Below are positions 24,601 to 34,612 of a DNA stretch of 64,000 nucleotides, one piece after another. Each line of letters opens with the position of its first letter. The first letter of the stretch is position 1. The position numbers and the translations under genes were made by a program. The notes beneath the pieces were generated by a model, which was given only the letters and a program-made list of their open reading frames with translations, was not told the origin of the DNA and made no database searches. Origin of the DNA: Serripes groenlandicus (taxonomy: Eukaryota; Mollusca; Bivalvia; Cardiida; Cardiidae); contig JASEVX010000003.1 in assembly GCA_031761405.1 (NCBI GenBank), positions 116,650,247 through 116,714,246 of the forward strand, given 5' to 3'.

Positions 24601-27600
24601 ACCTATATCTAAGTGGAAAACATTGTGGTAAAAGGAGCTATTGCTTGTTTTGATCAATTTCTTTTGTTGTCACTATGTTTTCAAAAAGCTGTCTGGTGCA
24701 GAGACGTCAGAGAGCGTCTATATGAGGGAAAGGGTTAATAACTTCATTGAACCTGATAAATTTGACTTTTGGTTAATAAAATTGAATCTTATTTAATATG
24801 TCGTTCTTTTTAAAACCGACACTCGTATCGTATGCCCTGTTTCGGTGACCTCCAATTTGAAGAGTTTATCTACATCATTTGATTTTTTGGTCTCAAGTTT
24901 AAACATTTCTGTCACTAGCTTTTAAATCTTTTGTAAATATGGATAAAATACATACATTTCATGCAGAATATTTCAAGTAACCTAGTGAAAAATAATATTG
25001 AAAAACTTTAGTACCAATTTTCTCATATCTGTTAAGCTCCACCAAAAAGTTTCTTTTCCAAATTTCATTTTTTTTTAACTGAATGCTGCACTTCAGGTCT
25101 TTTGCAACACAGTCATCTTATTTGAATTATTCACTACCCTTAAATCATGTACATGGTGTGCTCTTAATATTATGTTTGTACAGAAGTAGAAAACAAAAAT
25201 AATCATAAAACACTCATTGGTATCCGCGATATTTCGGGCTACCAGCTTCCAAATCTGGTAGCCCAGTGGGCTACCAAACAATTCTGAAATTTGTCGGACA
25301 CTGTTTAGCTATAGTGTTTTTTTACCTAAGTTCTATTCTGCAGGTGTTTCAAATGTGGGAAAGGGTTAAAGCATTGCTTGATATCATATATGATGTAGCT
25401 GCCTCATATGTATGAGATTAATCCTTTCCTTTAAATAACAAATCTGCAGCCGACGATTTTGAAAGTGTCTTGGGAAAAGCTCTATAAATGTAGATATAAT
25501 TACTGAAAAGAGATAAAACATTGTGCTGAAGTGTCAGAAAGCGTCTATATGAGGGAAAGGGTTAAGAAATACATACAATCTGTACATGTGAAAGAATATT
25601 GTTGAGATTAAATGAAGCTGGAGATGAAGTTTAACTTGTACGAAATTATTTAAAGCTGAAAATTTGAAGGCAAATGTTTGGAGTAAACAACAAAGAAATG
25701 CCAATGGAATATTAATTTGTCTATATGTTATTCACCCTTTTCAACATGCAGACAAGTTTTGCAAACAATTTTCCACAATATTGTTGTTCACTATTGAATA
25801 ATTATACTTTCATTTATAACTATGTTTTAAATGTTTGCCAAGTTGTTTTCAAAAATGTCTGCTGCAGATTTTGTTTGTTTGTGAAAAGGTTAAATTTAAT
25901 ATTCATAAGATCTTTTTACATAGCGATGAGACTTTTTCAGCCTTTGATATAATTTCACTGTCAATTATTCAATAAAAATAAGCCCGGCCGGGTAGCGCAT
26001 CTGACTCGTGATCTGGAGGTCACGGGTTCGATACCCGGTTGCGGCGACATTCTTTCGGGCGATTTTACATTGCCTCTCACCTCTGATCTATGTGAGAAAG
26101 TAGTCCGTGGCTTCGAAAGAATGTTGTGTAAGTACTGGTGTGGGAAAGCCAGGAAAACATGGGTAGGTGCACTGACAGCCGTGATATGACCAAAGCTGTT
26201 GAAAGCGGCGTTACACTTCAAACAAACAATAAAAATAAGGAAAGAAAATAATTTTTAAAAATATCCTGTTACATTTGTGTAACATGTCTTAAATTCTTTT
26301 ATAACTGACAGTATCATCATTTTTCACATATCAACCGGCATATGACCTTAAATTATTTTACAACTGACAGTATCATCATTTTTCACATATCACCAGGCAT
26401 ATAAACTTAACCCTTTCCCTCATAAAGACGCTTTCTGACAGAAGACGGCTTTTTGAAAACATAGTGACAAAAGAATAAATTGCTCAAAACAAGCAATTTC
26501 TCCATTTGCCACAATGTTTTCAACTTTTAGTCATAGGTTATCCATTCAATTATAGAGATTTTCTAATTTTTGACAAAATATGCTCAATGTCGTCTGCTGC
26601 AGAATTGTCGTATGAGGGAAAGGGTTAAACACCTGGTCTTCATTATGGTTTTGCACATCTCTTGTTACAAATTTCTAGGGCGAAAGAGTGGAAGGCATTA
26701 CTAAAGAAGATATGGAACCTGGTCCATCAAGTGCGCTCTCATTTTCACGCCATGAACACAGAAAAGAACTGACTTTGGAACAGCGCAAAGAACATCATGA
26801 AAGAAAAGAGTCGCACACTGCTGAAGGAGGAAGTAAGCGTGAAAGTTTCCATCATAGTGAGCAGAGAGATAGGTCTGATCCGAATGATCCCAGACAGATG
26901 AGACATGGGTTTCCTGATCGTAAAGAGGGTCATCATCCGGAGAGAAAAGAACAAATCCATTCTCACAACAGAGAAAGTGTAAAACGTAAAGACATGAAAG
27001 ACGGCAGTGAACACAAGTCTTCTTCATCATCTGATAGGAAAACTGTACCTCATGTTAAGCTGCCGACAGAATCCATTACAGAAAATAGATCTCGTACAAG
27101 TGTTAACCATGTTGGTAATCCTAAACCAAGTGTTAGTGAAAATACTAGTGGTGATAAACACTTAGATAAACTTGTGAATAATACAGATTCAGCTTTGGTA
27201 CCTAACAAATCAGATTCTCAACCAAATATAACCTCAGAAATAAATAGATCCAAGTCTGAAACAACTTTGAATTATAAAGACTATTTAAAACGCAAAGAGC
27301 AAGAAAAGTTTGAAAGAGACAAAGCTCACAAGTTGAAACCAGCTGCTGAAAGTGAAAGTTTAAATAAGTCCTTTCGTGACAGTGAATTGAATGTTAAACC
27401 TGAAAGAAATCGTCCACCAAAATTAAATATCAGCTCAATACACCAACTGGAGAGAACAAACGGTAGCTCTAAAGGCAATGAAAGACCTTATGAAGTAAAC
27501 ATCAAAAGTCCCATCAAACCTCATCATAATATAAAAGTAAAAAGTCCAATTAAAAGTTCTGACTTAAAACAGCCAAAATTAGAAATCACCAAAGTTCAAA

Positions 27601-28976
27601 TAACTCCTGAGAAAGATGGTGGGGATCCATTTAGTGTGAATATCAATAGCGACCCAAATTTTAAAAATATGATAGAAACTAAGAAAAGGGAACATGGTGC
27701 TACTCCAACTGAAGCTAGGACTGAATTAAGTGAGGGTAATTTATCTTTATCAAATCATGATCGGACGGATTCTCCAAGAATGAAAATTAAACTAGAACCC
27801 AATTCTCCTAGAACTAAAATCAAACCAGAAACTACTGGTTCCCCAAGAATCAAGTTAAAATTGGACTCGAATGAAGCAGGATTAAAAGACAGAGTTAAGC
27901 AAGAACGTTCAAGGGATAAATCATCTAGTAATGCTCTTCAGGAACCAGATGCTGAAATTGAACTGCTTCCAGAGCATACAATGGCACCAAACTTCAAGAT
28001 CAGAGAGCTTGATTATGATCCAAATAAAGGCAATGATAGTCCAAGTTCTGTTAAAATAGCCATCAAACATGAATCCGGTGGAAGCGGCAGAAGCACCCCT
28101 GTAATCTCTCAAATAAAATCAGAACCTGGAAGTGGTGCATCACCCCTCAAATTGAAAATTATTACCAAAGGTTTAAAAACAGATGGCGAACAAAGTTCTA
28201 GTTCCAGTCACCACGGTTCCCCACATGGGCGACACCACAAACATAAACACAAGTCTCATAAACACTCCAAGGACAAGGAGAGACGTAACAGGGACAAGGA
28301 TAAGCATGGGACCAATGGGCATTCTCTCAAAATGAGTATTAAGCTTTCTAATCTACATGGAAGTGATTCTAAACATAAACATGACAAACATAAATTGAGT
28401 GTATCAGATACAAGTTTAAACAAAAATATTAACTCTCAGGAGGAAAGGCAGCAGCCATGGTCTATGTCAGATTTAATGTCGCAATCTGGGGCAAATAAAG
28501 AGGCATCTAGAAAACGTAGGAGAACACCAACCGTGGATCAAAACGTTGAGACAAGTTCTCATTCAAAACAAGCGAAAGTAGAAACGCATCGTATAAGACG
28601 CTCCTCCTCTTCCCATTCGGTTATAAGCATGGAAATGTCCGATGGAGATGGGGATGACGGGACTATTAATGGTCCAGACAAACTTGATCAGCCAAAAGTT
28701 GTTAATCAGCTCCAGGAGAGTCTGCAACAAATGATAGATCTAACAAAAAGAAATGTTTTTGCTCTCCAGCAACAAAAACACCACAAACATGGTTCTAAGG
28801 GATCCAGTCAGACCACCTCCAGCCGCCCACAGGTGGATCGTCAACAGTCTGGCTTTGATCTGGAAAGCATGATGTGGTCATGTGGTCCCTCTGAACAACC
28901 GCCCCTCCCCAATGAAACTCGACCTCCTCTTCCTCCTTCACGTCATTTAGTTCCGCCCCCGCCTCCTCCTCCTTGA
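12665..28976 (+). CDS. CCNT: Cyclin T, regulatory subunit of P-TEFb, 10 coding exons
   Basis: Exons: 12665-12807, 14293-14374, 15005-15136, 16904-16964, 18456-18518, 19897-19942, 20564-20654, 21456-21528, 23099-23172, 26679-28976; 1,020 residues, all phases consistent. Cyclin T binds CDK9 to form P-TEFb, which phosphorylates the RNA polymerase II C-terminal domain, DSIF and NELF to release paused polymerase in the nucleus. Residues 1-255 are the two cyclin boxes, close to vertebrate cyclin T ([74 protein letters not shown]). Residues 256-1020, one exon, are a polar, probably disordered tail with SP and K-rich motifs, a His-rich stretch (about 763-800) and a proline-rich end. Human T1/T2 are about 726-730 residues; the extra length is in the tail. 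The start is fixed by homology of [13 protein letters not shown] with the CCNT2 N-terminus. Invertebrates usually have one cyclin T, so it cannot be called T1 or T2 by sequence. Confidence 0.97.
12808..14292 (+). other. Cyclin T intron 1, U12-type (minor spliceosome) signals
   Basis: The donor is GTATCCTGTTTT, close to the U12 consensus RTATCCTTT and unlike U2 donors. A perfect U12 branch-site match TTCCTTAAC is at 14273-14281, with its adenosine 12 nt before the acceptor AAATCAG (ends 14292). Splicing 12807 to 14293 yields [18 protein letters not shown], aligning without gaps to human [18 protein letters not shown]. The intron otherwise holds only an old MITE fragment (about 13896-13990) and no other recognised feature. 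Confidence 0.88.
15137..15567. other. Cyclin T intron 3, start
   Basis: No exon. An old MITE arm (CTGCAGGTTTTATTCATGTGGG) lies near 15450-15482. A reading frame continues past the 15136/15137 donor (GTAATT), but the homology to cyclin T stops exactly at KSE. Confidence 0.5.
15568..16364 (+). mobile_element. hAT element with BED-finger remnant, 8-bp target duplication
   Basis: Terminal inverted repeats start TAGGGCTG and end CAGCCCTA, followed inward by ATTCG-rich subterminal repeats on both sides. Flanks GTCAAAAT at 15560-15567 and 16365-16372 are identical 8-mers, diagnostic of hAT. Inside, 16020-16119 reads [12 protein letters not shown], then [13 protein letters not shown] and a stop, resembling the first half of a BED zinc finger (hydrophobic/aromatic start, KxFGF, CxxC) of ZBED-type hAT transposases. 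The catalytic domain is absent, so this is a non-autonomous deletion derivative. Confidence 0.88.
17363..17838 (+). mobile_element. pogo/Tigger-like element with TA flanks
   Basis: Ends CAGTCGAACCTCGTTAA and TTAACGAGGTTCGACTG form a terminal inverted repeat flanked by TA on both sides (17361-62, 17839-40). Subterminal TAATCCGGA motifs repeat on both arms. A foreign segment (about 17600-17710) sits inside it. Cyclin T intron 4. Confidence 0.85.
17600..17710 (-). repeat. Single-monomer copy of the 36-bp minisatellite element, nested in the pogo-like element
   Basis: Read on the minus strand it begins AACAAGAGCACCGCGTACGG, passes CAGACGCTCGACTGATAGGG and a GAGCTAAACAAAAAACC segment, then one GGACGACCACGC unit. 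The same order appears at 57589-57872 with five units. Confidence 0.7.
18547..18797 (+). repeat. tRNA-derived SINE, cyclin T intron 5
   Basis: The 5' part TTGGTGTAGTGGTTAGAG resembles a tRNA A box; the 3' end GAAAGTGGTGTTAAACCAAAC matches the tail motif GAAAGCGGCGTTA of the SINE at 25983-26226. The B box is degraded. Confidence 0.65.
19624..19843 (+). mobile_element. TTAA-type MITE, cyclin T intron 5
   Basis: TTAACCCTTTCCCTCATATAG to TATGTGGGAAAGGGTTAA with centre AAATTGCACAAAACGTGCAA; 53 bp upstream of exon 6 (19897). Confidence 0.9.
21262..21375 (+). repeat. Tandem duplication of a 59-bp segment
   Basis: The segment GGGTCTGTCCTGTTTGCCA, followed by TTAATTGTAGAAGCAACGGT and CACATGC, occurs twice in tandem with one substitution. 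Cyclin T intron 7; probably recent. Confidence 0.7.
21781..22935 (+). mobile_element. DNA transposon with 5-bp target duplication (GTACC)
   Basis: Ends CAGGGTTCTCAC and GTGAGAGCCCTG are inverted repeats with one mismatch. GTACC directly flanks both sides (21776-21780, 22936-22940). Internally a segment of about 150 bp is duplicated (about 22068-22210 and 22218-22345). No transposase is seen. Cyclin T intron 8. Superfamily uncertain; a hAT branch with shorter duplications is possible. Confidence 0.75.
23290..23397 (-). repeat. Partial tRNA-derived SINE, minus orientation
   Basis: Read on the minus strand: GACAGTGGTGCAGAGGTAGG, then a B-box-like GGTCTCGAGTCC, the same head family as the SINE at 36567-36775 (GTGGTGCAGAGGTAGAGCG). 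The 3' part is missing. Confidence 0.6.
24436..24494. repeat. Near-perfect short-loop palindrome
   Basis: GAATAATACGGTAACACATG and the three bases after it are followed by an 11-nt loop and then the reverse complement (GTTTCATGTGTTAC...TATTATTC) with one irregular position. It lies inside the CAGTGTCCGAC element and could form a stable hairpin. Confidence 0.7.
24532..24738 (-). mobile_element. TTAA-type MITE nested in the CAGTGTCCGAC element
   Basis: TTAACCCTTTACCTCATAC to TATGAGGGAAAGGGTTAA, minus orientation (AGAGACGTCAGAGAGCGTCTATATG arm at the right). Confidence 0.88.
25425..25890. repeat. Older MITE copies in cyclin T intron 9
   Basis: At 25425-25565 a diverged copy ends TATATGAGGGAAAGGGTTAA; at about 25735-25890 another carries CAAATGTCTGCTGCAGATTTTG. 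The internal sequences are eroded. Confidence 0.6.
25983..26226 (+). repeat. tRNA-derived SINE with 13-bp target duplication
   Basis: Head CCCGGCCGGGTAGCGCATCTG has an A-box-like GGTAGCGCATCTG, and GGTTCGATACC (26025-26035) is a B box. The tail GAAAGCGGCGTTACACTTC-AAACAAACAAT resembles the conserved 3' region of mollusc tRNA SINEs. CAATAAAAATAAG flanks both sides (25970-25982, 26227-26239). It is not a functional tRNA gene: the acceptor stem does not close and the body continues as SINE sequence. Confidence 0.88.
26407..26628 (+). mobile_element. TTAA-type MITE next to the cyclin T exon 10 acceptor
   Basis: TTAACCCTTTCCCTCATAAAG to TATGAGGGAAAGGGTTAA, with centre AATTGCTCAAAACAAGCAATTT. It ends 50 bp before exon 10 (26679). 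Confidence 0.9.
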
Positions 28977-29616
28977 TCTATACAGGTATCTAAACTGGTG
29001 AAAAGCAAAGAGAAAAAGAAGGCGTAGAAAGTCTGAAGAAAGTGCTAAACGTTTTTTAGGGATCCGAGATGGTGGGTTGCAAAAAATGGACATACTAGTA
29101 GTAGTAGATCTTGATATAAAGCTTTTGTCGCCAATGAGGCTTTTTATTTCCCTATTAAAATTCTAACAATTGCTCACAAAATAGATTTAACCGGTTACAC
29201 AAGTAAATAATGAAAGAAATATTGAAAGTCTCGTAAATTGTTAGTTTACATCGAATACGGAATTGAAAAGATTTTGGGATAAAGAAGAAATTGTTTGTAC
29301 AAGTTTTTCACTTATTTCCGTAATGTTTGTCAAAATTCATCTACTGTAAAGGCATGTAGTTCTTTAGTCATTTGAATCCGGAAAAGACACAAGATTGGTA
29401 AAGCCCTGGTCAGTAATTCTAAAGAGTTTAGGGTATATCTAGATCAATTGTGATGTGATTAACCCTTTCACACATACAGCAAATCTGCAGACGACTTTGA
29501 AATCCTATGGGGAAAGATATTGAAAATCTCTGAAAGAAAATTACCTTTAAAATATAGTTAAGCTCATAATTCTTCCTTTGCAACAGTTTTTAAAAGCGAT
29601 CTGTCTGTCAGAAAGG
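28977..29616 (+). other. Cyclin T 3' UTR region
   Basis: Non-coding sequence after the TGA at 28974-28976. No convincing AATAAA plus GU-rich site close to the stop was identified; candidate AATAAA motifs occur much further on (near 30692 and 32138), so the 3' end is unresolved. A diverged MITE lies at about 29460-29616. Confidence 0.4.
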
Positions 29617-29847
29617 GTTGACCCTTTCCCTAATAGAGACGCTTTCTGACGTCTGCAGCAGACGGCTTTTTGAAAACATAGTGCCAAAAGAAGAAATTGC
29701 TCAAAACGAGCAATTTCTCCTTTTGACATGATGTTTTCCACTTTTCGTCATAGGTTATTCATTCAATTATAGAGATTTTTTGTATTATTTGACAAAATAT
29801 GTTCAAAGTCGTCTGCGGCAGAATTGTCGTATGAGGGAAAGGGTTAA
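29617..29847 (+). mobile_element. TTAA-type MITE downstream of cyclin T
   Basis: TTGACCCTTTCCCTAATAGAG to TATGAGGGAAAGGGTTAA; left flank TTGA is a one-base variant of TTAA. A run of 16 G follows at 29852-29867. Confidence 0.85.
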
Positions 29848-30158
29848 AAGAGGGGGGGGGGGGGGGGATAAAAAAGTGAGATAAAAACAACATATATACC
29901 TTCATTATAATACAGTTGTGGTGATTTTTATGAGTATGAAGTACATTTTTTTCGGTGTTTTTTTTTTCTTTATTTATGTGAACATTGTTTTTGAGTTTTG
30001 TTGGTTTTCTATCTATAATCAAGTCAACATTGACTTGTCACACATTATAAAACTGGGTGACACAAGGGGATAACTTCACTGCAGTCGGACTGATTGTCTG
30101 TCTTTCTTAGTTTCATGTTATGAACTAACAGAAGAAACATGTTTTTATTCCATGTTTA

Positions 30159-33100
30159 ACCCTTTCCCATAAAATGAAAACTGCAGCAGGGGACTTTGAA
30201 ACTTTAAAGCAAAAATATGTAAAATATCTATAAAAAAAATTGTATACTTATTGAAACATGTGGCAAAAGAAGAAATTCTCCATCATGAGAAACGTTCTCC
30301 TTTTGCCACAATGTTTTTAAAAAAACTGACTGCTACAGATGTATCAAAATGCGTTTGTATGTGGGAAAGGGTTTGTTTACCTTTTTCAAGTTTAAGATTG
30401 GCCGACCTGAAATTATTTGTAGTCTAATCATGGTTGTCAATGCTTGTTACTGAACAAAACTTTGCTCATCGAGCTTGATCCAACGTAAAGCTCAGTTAGT
30501 TCATTTATCATGTACAACTTTTAATTCTTCCAATCATGTTTTGAAATTTATAACTGTAGTTTTGCTCATTTTGTACATATATTTAGAAAAAGCAATGTAA
30601 AACACATGCCCACATAAATATAATATGAAGCAGACAACTGAAAACATCAAGGGGAAAATACAAATACAATTTAGAATAGAGTATCAAACTTAAAGTGTGA
30701 AAATAAAGAATTGATAATGTTCCTAATTGGTGAAATTTCCCCTACCCATAATGCTTTTGAAAAGGTCTACATGTTGTCAAAAGTTACACTTAAGGAATAC
30801 TGACCTTTTGAGGGTTTGAAATGATTTAGGAGACCGATTGATGTATCAAAAGAATGATTAAGAAAGTCATTTAAAACACTAAAATAACAGATACAAAATC
30901 AGCCATTGAAAATGTAATTTAAAATATGAAACAATATTGGAAAAGGAGTAACTGCAAAAACCAACCATAATGCATTTGCAACCAGTATAGATCCTTTACA
31001 GGTAGTGCATTCACACAATCTGTTTTGGCTCTGCACTGTTTGTCAATTAGTCGGGTTTCTAAAATTAATTTTATGCAGTATCCATTTTGATATTAAGCAT
31101 GAAAGTGTGAACATTGTCTTTTTCCACAAATTAAAATTGGTCTTTTTCCACATGATAAAATTAAGCTTAAGTTTGTTTTGCTGCAGCACCCAATTGCTTC
31201 TTCTGAACAGAATTCATCTCTTCTCACAATGTTTTGGAAAGTAGTCTGAACAGACAAGAGAGTAAAACCTGACAAGGACAGGTTTTGCTTTCTTGCCAAA
31301 CTGTCATTACCGACCAAATTATGTAATGAAGTCAATTTGTGTGGTTTAGTACTTATGTGGGTAGCCCATTTATATAATACCTTTGCATGAATATTATGAG
31401 GATATTTTGTTAATTCCTGTTCAACCCTTTTCCACATACAGACTCTTTCCGACACCCCTGCAGCAGAGGACTTTTTGAAAACATGGGGGTAAATGGCGAC
31501 ATTTCTCATAATGAGCAATTGCTCCTTTTGCCACAATGCTTTAAACTCATTTCAATAGTATGTTATGCATTCATTTATAGAGATTTTCTATAAAAAAAAT
31601 TCTTGATGTTTTAAAATGCATCTTCTGCAGAATTTCTGTTTGTGGGAAATGGTTAAAAAATAATAGATGAGGTAAATATGATATATTCTGTGTCCTTGGG
31701 ACATAATTCTAGTTCTATTTTCTTGTTCTCTAGTAAACATAAGTGCAGGACACACTTTGATACAATGTTTTTTCTGTCACCTGCTTTGGTCAGGACACAC
31801 ATTAGGGATCACTTTCTTCTTCGTCTGTCCATTACAATTACTCTTCTTGACGTTTTGGCAGGAGACTCGTGTGTTCCTTCGAACACTTGTTTTTTTGTAC
31901 CTTTTTACCTTAATTTCACAATTTGGTTGTAACGGGAAGTAAACATTTGTTTTATATTCAGTCAGAGCAATTTGATTCCCTGTAGATTCTTCAAATATAA
32001 CTTTTCATGTCAGGTGATGAAATGATGACGGCATTTAAGTTTTTAAAATGTTTTCTTGTGATTATAGTACTGTCTTGTATGTATATTAAATGTTATAGTT
32101 CTATATTCACTAAATCATGTAATCTTGATTTAAATCAATGAATAAAGTTATTTTGATTTAAATGTTGGTATTACTATATTCAATAAATAAGGTCATCTTT
32201 ATTTAACCCTTACCCACAAACAAATCTGCAGCAGATGACTTACAACATCTAGACAAAATTTTGGAAAATCTCTATTAATGTTAGTTTATTTATTGAATAT
32301 ATTGAATAGATTTGAAAACATTGTAATTTTTCCTTTCGCCTCAATGTTAAACAAAAGATGTGTTCTGCAGATGGGTCCAAATGTGTCTGTATGTGGGAAA
32401 GGGTAAATGTTATACTATATTCTCAGTAAATTGTCATCAAAGAGTCATTGTATTATGAAGGTAAAAGCTTACACCAAACACATGTTACAGTGCTAACTTG
32501 TATTGACACAATTGTCTCCAATAATCTGTGTTACTGCCAACACTATTATATCTAAACCCTTCCTACACATGACAAATCTGCAGCACATGACTTTGAAAAC
32601 AACTTGGCAGAAAGATGGAAAATCTCTATACATGAAAGAAGAATTATAAGAAAGAGTTATGCTCAGATACATATGATTTTGATTTATATGTATTTTCAAC
32701 AACCACTGACTTTGATAACATCATGTTAAAAAATGTGGAAAATCTCATAAGAATCATTGAATCGAATTGAAAAAATTATTGCAAAAGATGAAATTGCTCA
32801 TTATGAACAATTTCTTCGTTTGCCATAATATTTTCTAATCGTTTGCTGCAAATGTTTTAAAATTCATCTACATGTGATGTGGAAAAGGAGTTGACCATTT
32901 CCTTGATACATACTTATTCAGAAGGCTCCTTGGAAAGCATTGTGGGAAAAGGAGAATTTTATTTCTTGTGAAGAGCAAAAAATCTCCATTTCTCACAGAC
33001 TTCAATGAACTTTGTCTGAAGCTACGAGTTCTAATTAGTCAGATGTCACTTTCTTTTTTACAAGATGAAAAAAGCTTATGAGGGAAATGGTTAACAGTAA

Positions 33101-33640
33101 GATGCATTATCATCTATTTCAGAGTTTCTTCCAACAGTTTCTTCCAACATATCTAAGATATTCAAACTGACTGATTGTTTAAAAAACATTTGCAATTTCT
33201 GATTGTTTGATTTTTCGTGTGCATGTCATACATTGTATAATGTTCATAATATTTTGTTATTACATCGGTAATTTGTAAATGGGATTTGAATTATTTTCGT
33301 TCCCTTCTCAAAAAAGAGAATATGTTGTTTATCTATGATGAATTACAAAACTGTTAAAAATAAATAAAAAATTATAAATTCAGTGTTCGGTTGTATTTTA
33401 CAATACATGTATTAATGGTTTTACCTGATGTGCTATTTTAACCCTTCTCCAAATACAACAAACCTTCAGCAGACAACTGAAAATATCATTGCAAAAATAG
33501 GGAAATCTTGCTATAAAGTAAAGGTATGATTATTGAATATAATTGAAAACATTGTGGCAAAAGGAGAAATTGCTCAAAATGAGAAGAAAATTGTCTGCGG
33601 GGGACACAACTAAAAACATCTGTAAGTGGGAAAGATCTGG
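30159..33640. repeat. Cluster of older MITE copies in the cyclin T / CEP70 intergenic region
   Basis: Diverged copies at about 30159-30372, 31424-31654, 32204-32406, 32553-32890 and 33440-33640 show TTAACCCTTTCCCA/ACATACA and ATGTGGGAAAGGG ends, CTGCAGCAGA-GACTTTGAAAAC arms and GTGGCAAAAGGAGAAATTGCTCA centres. Between them no gene, RNA gene or other repeat was recognised. Confidence 0.65.
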
Positions 33641-33744
33641 ATGTCCAGGACTGTAACTTGTCACATCTACACTAGTCAGTAATCCATCCTTTGCTGACAA
33701 AATACCGCTGTGGGCCATATCCCTATCAAATTTGCTAATCATGA

Positions 33745-33974
33745 TTAACCCTTTCCCTCATATAGACGCTTTCTGACGCCTCTGCAGCAGACGGCTATTT
33801 GAAAACATAGTGACAAAAGAAGAAATTGCACAAAACGTGCAATTTCTCCTTTTGCCACAATGTTTTCCACTTTTTATCATAGGTTATCCATTCAATTATG
33901 GAGATTTTCTACTTTTCTACAAAATATGTTCAAAGTCGTCTGCTGCAGAATTGTCGTATGAGGGAAAGGGTTAA
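33745..33974 (+). mobile_element. TTAA-type MITE, near-consensus full copy
   Basis: The cleanest copy here: TTAA flanks, CCCTTTCCCTCATATAGACG left end, arm CTGCAGCAGACGG, hairpin centre GAAATTGCACAAAACGTGCA, right arm GTCGTCTGCTGCAGAATTG, end TATGAGGGAAAGGG. No coding capacity. Confidence 0.92.
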
Positions 33975-34612
33975 AATTGCCAAGTATGGCAAATAGAAAT
34001 TAACGTAAACAAATCAATCATCATTTTGCTCATCAAGAAGCGTCATGAGCCAAGGGTTTGAATCCTATATGGGCAGCATTTTCTCCACCAGCTAGTCTGT
34101 CGTAATGCTATCCCTGCAACTCCATAGACTACTTAGGGCAGCCATTACTACCATTTTTAGCTCGCCTGTGCACGAAGTGCTAAAATCGAGCTATTGTGAT
34201 AACATTTTGTCCAACGTGTGTCGTCCACAATTGCCTCGTTAACTCTCTACAGGCTACATTTTGCATCCAATCTTGAAAGTTGATCGGAACATTCATCTCC
34301 ATCAAATCTTGCAAAAGTTCGAAACTGGGCCATTTGAGGTCAAATTAAAGGATTATATTGTTAACATTGGGGTCCACATATCAGAATGTTTGTCCTGATA
34401 ATATGTAGGCATAGTTCGAATAAGGTATAATCGAAGGAAAATCTTGTTAACACTCCAGGCCGCATTTTTGGTTTCAGCAGCTTGAATTTCTGTCAGAATG
34501 TTTGTCTTGATGATATATATGGTCAAGTTCGAATACGGGGCATACTGGGTCAAAAACTAGGTCACTAGGTCAAATTAAAGGTAAATCTTGTTAACACTCT
34601 AGAGGCTGCATT

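Larger units (their letters stand above)
23549..25303 (+). mobile_element. DNA transposon, CAGTGTCCGACAAAT termini, TTTAG duplication
   Basis: Terminal inverted repeats CAGTGTCCGACAAAT and ATTTGTCGGACACTG, with GGGCTACCA motifs subterminally on both arms. TTTAG flanks both ends (23544-23548, 25304-25308). It sits inside an older MITE whose halves are at about 23495-23543 and 25309-25370, and itself contains a young MITE (24532-24738). No transposase frame is recognisable. Cyclin T intron 9. Confidence 0.8.

Noticed and set aside
25983..26050. tRNA gene with B box GGTTCGATACC
   Set aside because: No closed acceptor stem and continues as a SINE with target duplications, so a SINE head rather than a tRNA gene.
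26701..27030. Antisense open frames over cyclin T exon 10
   Set aside because: Shadow of the sense coding sequence; no homology and no splice or promoter support.
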